From positions 95,736 to 159,735 of the forward strand of contig NZ_JACAQA010000041.1 of assembly GCF_013385425.1 (NCBI RefSeq): 64,000 nt of DNA, given 5' to 3'. Under the pieces are notes generated by a model that made no database searches, had not been told where the DNA came from, and saw nothing but the letters and a program-made list of their open reading frames with translations. This document shows positions 35,593-44,881 of this stretch, piece after piece. Made by a program: the position numbers and the translations under genes. The DNA is from Pseudomonas gingeri. GTDB taxonomy: Bacteria > Pseudomonadota > Gammaproteobacteria > Pseudomonadales > Pseudomonadaceae. The number at the start of each line of letters is the position of its first letter. Position 1 is the stretch's first letter.

Positions 35593-38505
35593 ATGTTGCT
35601 CACCACGTTGATTCACCGCGCCAGCCTGCCCAGCCCGAATGTCTCGGCGCAGCAGGCGCTGAACCTGCTTGAGGAGCACTATGGCCTTTCTGGAACGCTG
35701 CGGGCACTGGGTAGCCAACAGGACGTCAATTACCGTGTCGACAGCGACCAAGGCTGTTTTGTCCTGAAAATCTGCCATGGCGACTACGCCACGCTGGAAT
35801 TACAGGCCCAGCATGCCGGCCTGGCTCACCTGGAGGGGCGCGCCGGCTTGCGGGTGCCGCGGGTGATTGCCGCGCGCAACGGCCAGGACCTGCTGTCCCT
35901 GGTGCTGGACGGCCAGCCTGTGCACGTGCGATTGCTGGAGTATATCGAAGGCCAGTCGCTGACCCATCTCAAGCATCTGGGCCGTGACCTGGTGGTGGGC
36001 CTGGGGCAACTCTGCGGGCAAATGGACCTGGCCCTGGCCGACTTCCAGCACCCGGGCCTGACGCGCACCCTGCAATGGGATCCCCAGCATGCTGCCGCAT
36101 TGATCGAGCACCTGCTGCTGGTGCTTAAGGATACGGATCAGCAAACGCGGGTTCGTGACGCCGCCGCACAGGCCCGGCACCGCCTGCAGCCTCTGGTCGA
36201 GGCCTTGCCGGTCCAGGCCATTCATCTGGATATCACTGACGACAACGTGGTCTGGCGCCGTGATGCCCAGCGCCACTGGCAACTGCAGGGCGTGATCGAC
36301 TTCGGCGATCTGGTCCGGACCTGGCGCATCGCCGACCTGTCGGTGACCTGCGCGGCGCTGCTGCACCATGCCGAAGGCGACCCCTTTGTGATTCTGCCGG
36401 CGCTCCAGGCCTATCACGCGGTCAACCCATTGCAACGCGAAGAACTGCTCGCACTCTGGCCGTTGATCGTGGCGCGGGCGGCGGTGCTGGTGCTCAGCGG
36501 CGAACAGCAGGTCGGCATCGACCCGGGCAACACCTACAGTCGCGATAACCTGGCCCACGAGTGGGAAATCTTCCAGGTGGCGACCTCGGTGCCATTTGAA
36601 CTGATGGAGGCCGCGATCCTGACGGCCGTCGAAGAGCGCCTGGCGCCGGTTGCCGGCGAAGGTTTCGCGCCCTTGCTGCCCGAGCTGGTGGGCCGCGAGT
36701 TCGCCTTGATCGACCTGGGCGTGCTCAGCCCGCATTTCGAGGCGGGAAACTGGGAGCAGAGCGGCATCGACGAACGCTTGCTGGCCGAGGCGGCTGCGGC
36801 CCATGGCCTGGCGGCCAGTCGCTACGGACAATATCGCCTGTCGCGCACCCGGCCCGACAGCGCCAGCGAGCCGGACACCTTTCCCTTGCATGTGGACTTG
36901 CAGGTACCGGGCGGCACCACCGTGGAGTCGCCATTTGCCGGGACCCTGCGGATCATGGCCGATGGCGCCCTGCTATTGGCCAGCGCGCAACTGAGCGTGC
37001 GGCTGTGGGGAGTCAAGGCGTCCCTCAGGTCCGGTGCCGCCGTGGTCAAGGGCCAGGTACTGGGCGAGGCCGGCGGTGCTCTGCGGGTGCAACTGTGCCG
37101 CCACGCCGATCTCACCCCACCGTTGTTTTGTACACCGTCGCGGGCCGCCGCCTGGCAGGCGCTGTGCCCGTCGCCGGCGACCTTGCTGGGACTGGCCTGC
37201 GATGCCGAGCCCGAGCTGGACTCGGCGGACCTGCTGGCCCGCCGGGACGCCAGTTTCGCCCGCACACAAAAGCACTACTACGTCGACCCGCCGCGCATCG
37301 AGCGCGGCTGGCGCAACCACCTGATCGACATGCAGGGCCGTTCCTACCTGGACATGCTCAACAACGTCGCCGTGCTGGGCCACGGTCATCCGCGCATGGC
37401 CGCCGAGGCGGCGCGGCAGTGGTCGCTGCTCAATACCAACTCGCGCTTCCACTACGCCGCCGTGACCGAGTTCTCCGAACGACTGCTGGCCCTGGCGCCG
37501 GACTCAATGGACCGGGTGTTCCTGGTCAACAGCGGCACCGAGGCCAACGACCTGGCGATTCGCCTGGCCTGGGCCTACAGCGGCGGACGCGACATGCTCA
37601 GCGTGCTGGAGGCCTACCACGGCTGGTCGGTGGCGGCGGATGCGGTGTCCACTTCCATCGCCGACAATCCCAAGGCCCTGAGCAGCCGCCCGGACTGGGT
37701 GCATCCGGTGACCGCGCCCAACACCTATCGTGGGGCGTTCCGCGGCAGCGCCAGTGCGCCGGACTACGTGCGCAGCGTGGAACACAACCTGGCCAGGCTG
37801 GCGGAAGAAAATCGCCAGTTGGCGGGCTTTATCTGCGAGCCAGTGTATGGCAATGCCGGCGGTATCTCGTTGCCGCCGGGTTACTTGCAGCAGGTCTATG
37901 CGCTGGTCCGGGCCCAGGGCGGCGTGTGTATCGCCGATGAGGTGCAGGTCGGCTACGGACGCATGGGCAAGTTCTTCTGGGGTTTCGAGGAGCAGGGCGT
38001 GGTGCCGGATATCATCACCATGGCCAAGGGCATGGGCAACGGCCAGCCCCTGGGTGCGGTGATCACCCGCCGGGAGATCGCCGAGGCGCTGGAGGCCGAG
38101 GGTTATTTCTTCTCGTCTTCCGGCGGCAGCCCGGTCAGTTGCCGGATCGGCATCGCCGTGCTCGACGTGATGGCCGAGGAAAAACTCTGGGAAAACGCCC
38201 AGGTGGTGGGCGGCTATTTCAAGGAGCGCCTGGAAGCACTGATCGACCGTTATCCGCTGGTGGGCGCGGTGCACGGTTCCGGTTTCTACCTCGGCGCGGA
38301 GCTGATCCGCAATCGCGAAACCCTGGAGCCGGCGACCGAAGAGACTGCGCTGTTGTGCGATCGCCTGCGTGAACTGGGGATCTTCATGCAACCCACCGGC
38401 GACTACCTCAACATCCTCAAGATCAAGCCGCCGATGTGTACCAGTCGTCGTAGCGTGGATTTCTTTGTCGACATGCTGTCCAAGGTGCTCGACGAAGGCC
38501 TGTAA
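35593..38505 (+). CDS. fusion of an aminoglycoside-phosphotransferase-like kinase and a class III aminotransferase
   Basis: 970 residues. Residues ~20-350 are a protein-kinase-like APH/choline-kinase domain with the catalytic loop HLDITDDNVVW and metal-binding GVIDFGDLV. The middle region (~430-540) looks like a biotinyl/M23-type beta domain (VESPFAGTLRIMADG). Residues ~550-970 are a class III PLP aminotransferase with Lys812 in ITMAKGMGNGQPLGAV. Relatives of the two ends are hydroxylysine kinase and the phospho-lyases that use its product, so a two-step kinase plus lyase or transaminase is plausible. The ATG at 35593 follows GGGAG. It is a single-gene unit upstream of aguBA. Confidence 0.87.
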   Translation: MLLTTLIHRASLPSPNVSAQQALNLLEEHYGLSGTLRALGSQQDVNYRVDSDQGCFVLKICHGDYATLELQAQHAGLAHLEGRAGLRVPRVIAARNGQDLLSLVLDGQPVHVRLLEYIEGQSLTHLKHLGRDLVVGLGQLCGQMDLALADFQHPGLTRTLQWDPQHAAALIEHLLLVLKDTDQQTRVRDAAAQARHRLQPLVEALPVQAIHLDITDDNVVWRRDAQRHWQLQGVIDFGDLVRTWRIADLSVTCAALLHHAEGDPFVILPALQAYHAVNPLQREELLALWPLIVARAAVLVLSGEQQVGIDPGNTYSRDNLAHEWEIFQVATSVPFELMEAAILTAVEERLAPVAGEGFAPLLPELVGREFALIDLGVLSPHFEAGNWEQSGIDERLLAEAAAAHGLAASRYGQYRLSRTRPDSASEPDTFPLHVDLQVPGGTTVESPFAGTLRIMADGALLLASAQLSVRLWGVKASLRSGAAVVKGQVLGEAGGALRVQLCRHADLTPPLFCTPSRAAAWQALCPSPATLLGLACDAEPELDSADLLARRDASFARTQKHYYVDPPRIERGWRNHLIDMQGRSYLDMLNNVAVLGHGHPRMAAEAARQWSLLNTNSRFHYAAVTEFSERLLALAPDSMDRVFLVNSGTEANDLAIRLAWAYSGGRDMLSVLEAYHGWSVAADAVSTSIADNPKALSSRPDWVHPVTAPNTYRGAFRGSASAPDYVRSVEHNLARLAEENRQLAGFICEPVYGNAGGISLPPGYLQQVYALVRAQGGVCIADEVQVGYGRMGKFFWGFEEQGVVPDIITMAKGMGNGQPLGAVITRREIAEALEAEGYFFSSSGGSPVSCRIGIAVLDVMAEEKLWENAQVVGGYFKERLEALIDRYPLVGAVHGSGFYLGAELIRNRETLEPATEETALLCDRLRELGIFMQPTGDYLNILKIKPPMCTSRRSVDFFVDMLSKVLDEGL

Positions 38506-38510
38506 AAAGC

Positions 38511-38530
38511 ATCGCCGGCTTGCCGGCGAT
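38511..38530. other. perfect 9-bp hairpin after the fusion gene
   Basis: ATCGCCGGC-TT-GCCGGCGAT begins five bases after the stop codon. It has no T-run, so it is at best an unusual terminator or an mRNA end-protecting stem. A second stem, GCCGAT/ATCGGC around TTTT, lies at about 38617-38632. Confidence 0.5.
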
Positions 38531-38738
38531 AGCGATAGATCAGTCAAGGTAAATCTCGATTCTTATCGGTAAAAATAACATCAGATACATCTGTTTTTAA
38601 TTTTTTATCTTTAAAAGCCGATTTTTATCGGCTATAAAGTCGCCATCACCTAGGCCGGACCCATCACGCCCGGCTATTCTCAATCTGTCATCGGTCGATG
38701 CCTAGAATCGCCCACCGCATTCGCCCAGGAGATGATCC

Positions 38739-39617
<879 letters not shown>

Positions 39618-39622
39618 TCGCC

Positions 39623-40729
39623 ATGACCACTTTGAACAGCACACCACGCGCCGACGGCTTCCATATGCCCGCCGAATGGGCGCCACAAACCCAGGCCTGG
39701 ATGATCTGGCCCGAGCGCCCGGACAACTGGCGCCTGGGCGGCAAGCCGGCGCAGGCCGCCCATGCCGCCGTGGCCCGGGCCATTGCGCGTTTCGAACCGG
39801 TGACGGTGGCGGTGTCCGCCGCTCAGTATGAAAACGCCCGGGCGCGCCTCGACGTGCCGAATATCCGTCTGGTGGAAATGTCCAGCGACGACGCCTGGGT
39901 CCGTGACAGCGGCCCGACCTTTGTCATCAACGACCAGGGTGAAGTGCGCGGCGTCAACTGGGGCTTCAATGCCTGGGGCGGTTTCGACGGCGGCCTCTAT
40001 GCGCCGTGGAACCGCGACGAACAGGTAGCCGGCAAGATCCTCGAAATCGAGCGCTGCCCGCGTTACCAGACCGAAGGCTTCGTGCTCGAAGGCGGCTCGA
40101 TCCATGTCGACGGCGAAGGCACGGTGATCACCACCGAGGAATGCCTGCTCAATCGCAACCGCAACCCGCACCTGACCCGCGAAGCCATCGAGCAGGTGCT
40201 TGCCGAGCACCTGGCGGTGGACAAGGTGATCTGGCTGCCGGACGGCCTGTTCAACGACGAAACCGACGGCCATGTGGATAACTTCTGCTGCTACGTGCGC
40301 CCGGGTGAGGTGTTGCTGGCCTGGACCGACGATCCGCAAAACCCCAACTACCCACGCTGCCAGGCGGCCATGAAGGTGCTGGAAAGCAGCCGTGATGCCA
40401 AGGGTCGCCCCTTTACAGTGCACAAAATGCCGATTCCGGGGCCGCTGTATGCCACTGAAGAGGAATGCGTCGGAGTGGACGCGGTGGCGGGCAGCCAGGA
40501 GCGTAACCCCTCGGTACGCCTGGCCGGCTCCTACGTGAACTTCCTGATCGTCAACGGCGGCATCATCGCGCCGAGCTTCGATGACCCGCAGGACAGCGTG
40601 GCCAAGGAAATCCTGCAGAACCTGTTTCCACAACACGAGGTGGTGATGGTGCCAGGGCGTGAGTTGTTACTGGGGGGCGGAAATATCCATTGCCTTACAC
40701 AACAACAACCTGCGCCACACAAAGGTTGA
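39623..40729 (+). CDS. aguA: AguA, agmatine deiminase
   Basis: 368 residues of the pentein fold. DDAWVRDSGPTFV, the metal- or substrate-binding EGGSIHVDGEG, ETDGHVDNFCCYV and the catalytic Cys357 in GGGNIHCLTQQ are all present. It converts agmatine to N-carbamoylputrescine, the step before AguB. Confidence 0.95.
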   Translation: MTTLNSTPRADGFHMPAEWAPQTQAWMIWPERPDNWRLGGKPAQAAHAAVARAIARFEPVTVAVSAAQYENARARLDVPNIRLVEMSSDDAWVRDSGPTFVINDQGEVRGVNWGFNAWGGFDGGLYAPWNRDEQVAGKILEIERCPRYQTEGFVLEGGSIHVDGEGTVITTEECLLNRNRNPHLTREAIEQVLAEHLAVDKVIWLPDGLFNDETDGHVDNFCCYVRPGEVLLAWTDDPQNPNYPRCQAAMKVLESSRDAKGRPFTVHKMPIPGPLYATEEECVGVDAVAGSQERNPSVRLAGSYVNFLIVNGGIIAPSFDDPQDSVAKEILQNLFPQHEVVMVPGRELLLGGGNIHCLTQQQPAPHKG

Positions 40730-40802
40730 GTGAAGTTGTAACAAAAGATGCATTGCTACAAATGATGGCACTTTTCAATCACCGTTAAGCGACCCCCTGT
40801 CA

Positions 40803-40838
40803 AACCCGCAGCCCTTACAGACTGCGGGTTTTTTTTGG
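40803..40838 (+). terminator. intrinsic terminator after aguA
   Basis: AACCCGCAG and CTGCGGGTT pair around a loop, followed directly by eight T. It closes the aguBA transcript. Confidence 0.9.
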
Positions 40839-40863
40839 TTTTCCGACTGCTGAACTGGCACTT

Positions 40864-40879
40864 TGGCATAGCTCTTGTA
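40864..40879 (+). promoter_or_regulatory. possible sigma-54 (-24/-12) promoter
   Basis: TGGCATAGCTCTTGTA matches the RpoN consensus TGGCAC-R-N4-TTGC-W at all defined positions except two (C to T at each box). The GG and GT elements have the required spacing. It lies 97 bp before the ATG of the small gene at 40976. Confidence 0.4.
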
Positions 40880-40975
40880 TCAGCTTGGTTTATATGACGG
40901 AGCGTTTTCTACAATTCAACGTTCTGTCATAAACCTTAAGTAAGTTAGCCGCTCATGAACCAGGAGAGCGCTGAG

Positions 40976-41176
40976 ATGAACGTAGCCAGTGAGCGGGTTT
41001 CGCACCCTCTGTCGGTGACGAGCGAGTCGCTTCAAGTCCTGGCTCAGTGGTTGAAAAGCAATGGAACGCGTACCACCCGTGCTCAGGATCCTCGTCGGAT
41101 GATTACCGACCGTTACCCCGCAGGCTTGTTCAGCGATGCTGAATTGGAGGTCTTGCTCGGGGTTTTACAGGGTTAA
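40976..41176 (+). CDS. small conserved hypothetical protein
   Basis: 66 residues (73 if the ATG at 40955 is used). I prefer 40976 because AGGAG lies nine bases before it, inside the longer frame. It has no membrane segment. The visible pattern is a helical stretch (LQVLAQWLKSNGTRTT) then MITDRYPAGLFSDAELEVLLGVLQG. A clear terminator follows and a sigma-54-like promoter precedes it, so it is a single-gene unit. Function unknown. Confidence 0.7.
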   Translation: MNVASERVSHPLSVTSESLQVLAQWLKSNGTRTTRAQDPRRMITDRYPAGLFSDAELEVLLGVLQG

Positions 41177-41190
41177 AAGGACTTTGCAGA

Positions 41191-41233
41191 AAAACGCCGC
41201 TGGCCGGAGCGATCCGGGCAGCGGCGTTTTTTT
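41191..41233 (+). terminator. intrinsic terminator after the small gene
   Basis: AACGCCGCTG and CAGCGGCGTT form the stem, with seven T at the end of the second arm. Confidence 0.9.
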
Positions 41234-41333
41234 ATGGCTGTTCCCTGGGGGGCGGGTCGGTTGATTCGACCGGTTTGCGCAATAAACCAGGAGTCATTCC
41301 GGCGTTTTTCGATGGGCCGCCAGCGACTAGTCT

Positions 41334-41360
41334 GAAGGTATCGAACTCATTGATACCTTC
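41334..41360 (+). promoter_or_regulatory. 9-bp inverted repeat in the leader of the DsbA-family gene
   Basis: GAAGGTATC and GATACCTTC are perfect inverted copies nine bases apart, ending 11 bp before the ATG. The GGGAG ribosome-binding site follows it directly. It could be an operator or an RNA hairpin that controls translation. Confidence 0.45.
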
Positions 41361-41371
41361 GGGAGATCTCC

Positions 41372-42064
41372 ATGGCTGCCACGAGCGTCCTTCACTACAT
41401 CTACGATCCCTTGTGCGGTTGGTGCTACGGCGCCAAACCGCTGATCCAGGCCGCCAGTCAGGTGTTGCCCGTGGCCTTGCATGGCGGCGGCATGATGGCT
41501 GGTAACAACCGCCAGTTCGTCTCCTCTAACCTGCGCGACTACGTCATGCCCCACGACCGGCGGATTGCCGAGTACACCGGCCAACCGTTTGGCCAGGGCT
41601 ATTTCGAGGGGTTGCTGCGTGACTCGTCGGCGATCTTCGATTCCACACCGCCGACCCGTGCGGTCCTCGCTGCTGAACAACTGCAAGGGCGCGGGCTGGA
41701 GATGCTGGGCCGCCAGCAGACCGCGCACTACGTCGAGGGGCAGCGCCTGGCCGATGTGGAGGTCCTGCTGGCGTTGGCCGCCGAACTGGGCTTTGAAGCG
41801 CAAGCGTTCAAGGCCGCTTTTGAGCGGAACAGCGATGCGGTGGCGGCGGAACATTTCAAGCAAAGCCGTGCCTTGTTGTCCCGGGTCGGCGGCCAGGGTT
41901 TTCCGACCCTGGCGCTGGAGCAGGAGGGGCGTTTCAGCCTGATCGATATCGGTCCTTACCTGGGCAAACCCGACGCGTTCGTCGCCTGGCTCAGTCAATC
42001 GCTGGCGCCCACCACCCCGGCCGCCACGGGGCCATCCTGTGGCCTGGAGGGGTGTTCGTCCTGA
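41372..42064 (+). CDS. DsbA-family protein (FrnE-like), cytoplasmic
   Basis: 230 residues of the DsbA/thioredoxin fold without a signal peptide. The active motif is C-G-W-C in YDPLCGWCYGAKPLIQAA, with the cis-Pro segment QGFPTLAL late in the chain. A C-terminal pair of Cys (GPSCGLEGCSS) might hold a metal or a second disulfide. Relatives are FrnE-type oxidoreductases linked to oxidative stress. It stands alone. Confidence 0.83.
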   Translation: MAATSVLHYIYDPLCGWCYGAKPLIQAASQVLPVALHGGGMMAGNNRQFVSSNLRDYVMPHDRRIAEYTGQPFGQGYFEGLLRDSSAIFDSTPPTRAVLAAEQLQGRGLEMLGRQQTAHYVEGQRLADVEVLLALAAELGFEAQAFKAAFERNSDAVAAEHFKQSRALLSRVGGQGFPTLALEQEGRFSLIDIGPYLGKPDAFVAWLSQSLAPTTPAATGPSCGLEGCSS

Positions 42065-42257
42065 AGAAGGCGAGGTCGTGAGGGGAAAGCGACGTCGCCC
42101 GGAGATAAAGGGCAGTCGGTGGCGGATATGCCTTTTTTCGAGGTTGTCTCGCTAATCCCTTCTATTCTCAGGTGTTTCACGAAATTGACACAATACTCGT
42201 GTCGCGGATAGGATTCGCTCTACGCCTGTGGCTATACGCCATACACTTAAAATAATA

Positions 42258-42296
42258 AAAGGCCCGCTGCATTCATTGCAGGCGGGTCTTTTTGTT
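42258..42296 (+). terminator. intrinsic terminator upstream of the porin gene
   Basis: GGCCCGC-TGCA and TGCA-GGCGGGTC form the stem, followed by five T. It probably ends the DsbA-family transcript or a short leader RNA before the OprD gene, 75 bp away. The rest of the 306-bp gap (42065-42370) shows nothing I recognise. Confidence 0.75.
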
Positions 42297-42370
42297 TTTG
42301 CGTGAAGCATCAACACAACATTTCAGCTCGAAGCCGCAGGGCGTTTCATCCAGAGATTAAGGAATAAAAC

Positions 42371-43657
42371 ATGTTGAACAAACGGATCGGCCTGCTCGCA
42401 TTGAGCATCCTCGGCGCTACCCAGGCCATGGCCAGTGACCAATCGGACTCCAAGGGTTTCGTTGACGACAGCCACCTGAACGTCCTGCTGCGTAACGCCT
42501 ACATCAACCGCGATTACAAAAGCGGCGCCGACGACAAGATCGAATGGGGCCAAGCGGCCATCGCTACTTTCAAGTCCGGCTTCACCCAAGGCACCGTAGG
42601 TGTGGGTGTTGATGCTTTCGGCCAGTACGCTGTGCGTCTGGACGGCGGTCGCGGTGAGACCGGTGCGCAAGGTATCGACTTCTTCAAGCAGGACAACAAC
42701 GGCAACCCGGCCAAAGACCTGGCTCAGGGCGGCGCCGCGGTGAAATTCCGTCTGTCCAACACCGTGCTGACCTACGGTGACCAGATGCCGGCTCTGCCGC
42801 TGCTGAACTACGACAACTCCCGCCTGCTGTCGGAAAGCTACACCGGTACCTTGATCACCTCCAAAGAGATCAAAGGCCTGGAACTGAATGCCGGTCACTT
42901 CACCGCCGAATCGCGTAAAAGCGCCGAAGGTCGTGACAGCGGCGGCCTGAAAGGCATCGACATCCTGGGTGGTAGCTACCAGTTCACCGATCAGTTCAAG
43001 GCAGCCTTGTACGCTTCCGACGTCGACGAAGTGCTGAAGAAGCAGTACCTGAACCTGAACTACGTGTTCCCGATCGCGTCGGACCAGTCCCTGACCCTGG
43101 ACTTCAACGGCTACCGCACCCAGCTGGACCGTGGCTACGCCGCAGAGCAGAACGCTCAAGGTCGCGACAACAAGATCTGGAGCCTGGCCGCTACCTACGC
43201 CCTCGGCGCTCACTCGTTCACCATCGCCCACCAGAGCAGCACCGGTTCGAGCGTGCTGGGCTACCCGTACGGCGGTTACCAGCAAGGTCAGGGTCGCGTT
43301 GGCGACGGTGGCAACACCATCAACCTGGCGAACTCCTACTGGTCGGACTTCAACGCTGCTGACGAGCGTTCCTGGCAGGTGGGCTACGGTCTGGACTTCG
43401 CCACCTTCGGCGTTCCGGGCCTGACCTACAACGTGGCCTACGTCCGTGGCGACAACATCACCACCTCCACCAGCACCGGTGGTACCGAGCGCGAGTTCTT
43501 CAACCAGGTCAAATACGTGGTCCAGAGTGGCCCGGCGAAAGACCTGAGCGTGAAGCTGCGTAGCTCGATCCTGCGTGTCTCGGAGAAATCCAGCGAGTAC
43601 AACGTGGGCGGTAACGAAGTACGTGTGTTCGTCGACTACCCGATCAACGTGTTCTGA
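42371..43657 (+). CDS. OprD-family outer-membrane porin
   Basis: 428 residues with a signal peptide (MLNKRIGLLALSILGATQAMA). The family begins with the pattern GFVDDSHLNVLLRNAYINRDYK and continues as an 18-strand barrel with aromatic-rich strand ends, closing with VRVFVDYPINVF, a C-terminal Phe required for outer-membrane insertion. OprD/Opd porins pass amino acids, peptides or organic acids; the subtype is not clear. Codon use is strongly biased, so expression is probably high. Confidence 0.92.
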   Translation: MLNKRIGLLALSILGATQAMASDQSDSKGFVDDSHLNVLLRNAYINRDYKSGADDKIEWGQAAIATFKSGFTQGTVGVGVDAFGQYAVRLDGGRGETGAQGIDFFKQDNNGNPAKDLAQGGAAVKFRLSNTVLTYGDQMPALPLLNYDNSRLLSESYTGTLITSKEIKGLELNAGHFTAESRKSAEGRDSGGLKGIDILGGSYQFTDQFKAALYASDVDEVLKKQYLNLNYVFPIASDQSLTLDFNGYRTQLDRGYAAEQNAQGRDNKIWSLAATYALGAHSFTIAHQSSTGSSVLGYPYGGYQQGQGRVGDGGNTINLANSYWSDFNAADERSWQVGYGLDFATFGVPGLTYNVAYVRGDNITTSTSTGGTEREFFNQVKYVVQSGPAKDLSVKLRSSILRVSEKSSEYNVGGNEVRVFVDYPINVF

Positions 43658-43695
43658 TCGAGCGACATAGCTGTAGCGACCTGATCCCAGGTTGA

Positions 43696-43728
43696 AAAAA
43701 ACGCCCCGACTGGTTCGGGGCGTTTTTG
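43696..43728 (+). terminator. intrinsic terminator after the porin gene
   Basis: AAACGCCCCGA and TCGGGGCGTTT form a strong stem with a T-run, 40 bp after the stop. Confidence 0.92.
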
Positions 43729-43802
43729 TTTGTGCGCGCGCTTGCGAGTAATCTGTCGGCTTTGTGAGCCAATGCATTCCTTGCAAGCGAGACCCGGGCG
43801 CC

Positions 43803-44705
43803 ATGACCCTCAGAACCTTTATCGCCCGTCGCCGCTGGTTGTCCCTGGGGTTGCTGGCGGTTTTTCTTGCCGTCGGGCTGCCTTATGGGTGTTCGCGGCT
43901 GGCTTATAAAGAGCGCGAGCTGCTGTTCAATGTCCAGCCAGGCACGGCGAGCTGGTTCAGCGGCGTACCGGCGGGGGTCAGGGAGCTGCGGATTCCCATC
44001 AGCGACGGGGTGGCCGGTTCCGACTATCTGCATGCCTGGTGGTGGCCGTCGAGCCGGGCGAATGCGCCGGCCATCCTCTACCTGCACGGCACCCGTTGGA
44101 ACCTGACGGCGCAGGTCGGGCGGATCACCCAATTGCGCGACCTGGGTTTCTCGGTACTGGCCATCGACTATCGCGGCTTTGGCGACAGCCCCGGCAGCCT
44201 GCCTTCCGAACGCAGCGTCTACCAGGACGCGGACAATGCCTGGAAGCGCCTGGTGCAACTGCAACCCGATGTCCACAAACGTTATATCTACGGCCACTCC
44301 CTGGGTGGCGCGGTGGCGGTGGACCTCGCCGAACGTCTGGCCGGCGACAAGGCGGCGCCCAAGGCCACGGGCTTGATCATCGAGTCGACCTTTACCGACC
44401 TGGGCGATGCGGCCCGGGCGGCGATCCCGACCTCGCTGCCGGTCAGCTGGATTCTCTCGGAGAAATTCGACTCCATCGACAAGATCAACCAGATCGATAT
44501 CCCGGTGCTGATCGTCCATGGCACCGACGATCCCTATGTCCCCTCGCGCTTCAGCCAGGCCCTGTATGAAGCCGCCGCGCAGCCCAAACAATTGCTGCTG
44601 ATAAAGGGCGGTAACCATATCAACAGCATGACCCTTGGCAGCCGCGAATATGCCAAGGCCTTGCGGCAGGCATTCGAAGGTTTTGCGTCGCCCGTGGCGC
44701 GATAA
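43803..44705 (+). CDS. membrane-anchored alpha/beta hydrolase
   Basis: 300 residues. The N-terminal LGLLAVFLAVGLPYGC is a signal anchor; the Cys there might be a lipobox Cys but lacks the ideal context. The hydrolase core has ILYLHGTRWN, the nucleophile elbow YGHSLGGAVAVDL, Asp in LIVHGTDDPYVP and His in KGGNHINSM, so the triad is complete. The ATG at 43803 was chosen as it opens into the membrane segment. Substrate unknown. Confidence 0.84.
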   Translation: MTLRTFIARRRWLSLGLLAVFLAVGLPYGCSRLAYKERELLFNVQPGTASWFSGVPAGVRELRIPISDGVAGSDYLHAWWWPSSRANAPAILYLHGTRWNLTAQVGRITQLRDLGFSVLAIDYRGFGDSPGSLPSERSVYQDADNAWKRLVQLQPDVHKRYIYGHSLGGAVAVDLAERLAGDKAAPKATGLIIESTFTDLGDAARAAIPTSLPVSWILSEKFDSIDKINQIDIPVLIVHGTDDPYVPSRFSQALYEAAAQPKQLLLIKGGNHINSMTLGSREYAKALRQAFEGFASPVAR

Positions 44706-44881
44706 CGTTTCAGGCAAAAAACACGCGCAAACCCCAATAGACATTGCGTTCCGTGGATAAGGTACTAGCTTTATGCCTGCACGGATTGCAGCTGTTGGAT
44801 GCTTATGCCATTGCGCCTGCTCCCCGCCTCTTTCCTGTGCCCAAACCACGAAGTTCACGGTTGCTCCGCAGGAGAAACACC

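Noticed and set aside
40856..40872. Sigma-54 promoter at the first TGGCAC (about 40857)
   Set aside because: The spacing to the next GC is three bases too long; the overlapping site at 40864 fits the rule.
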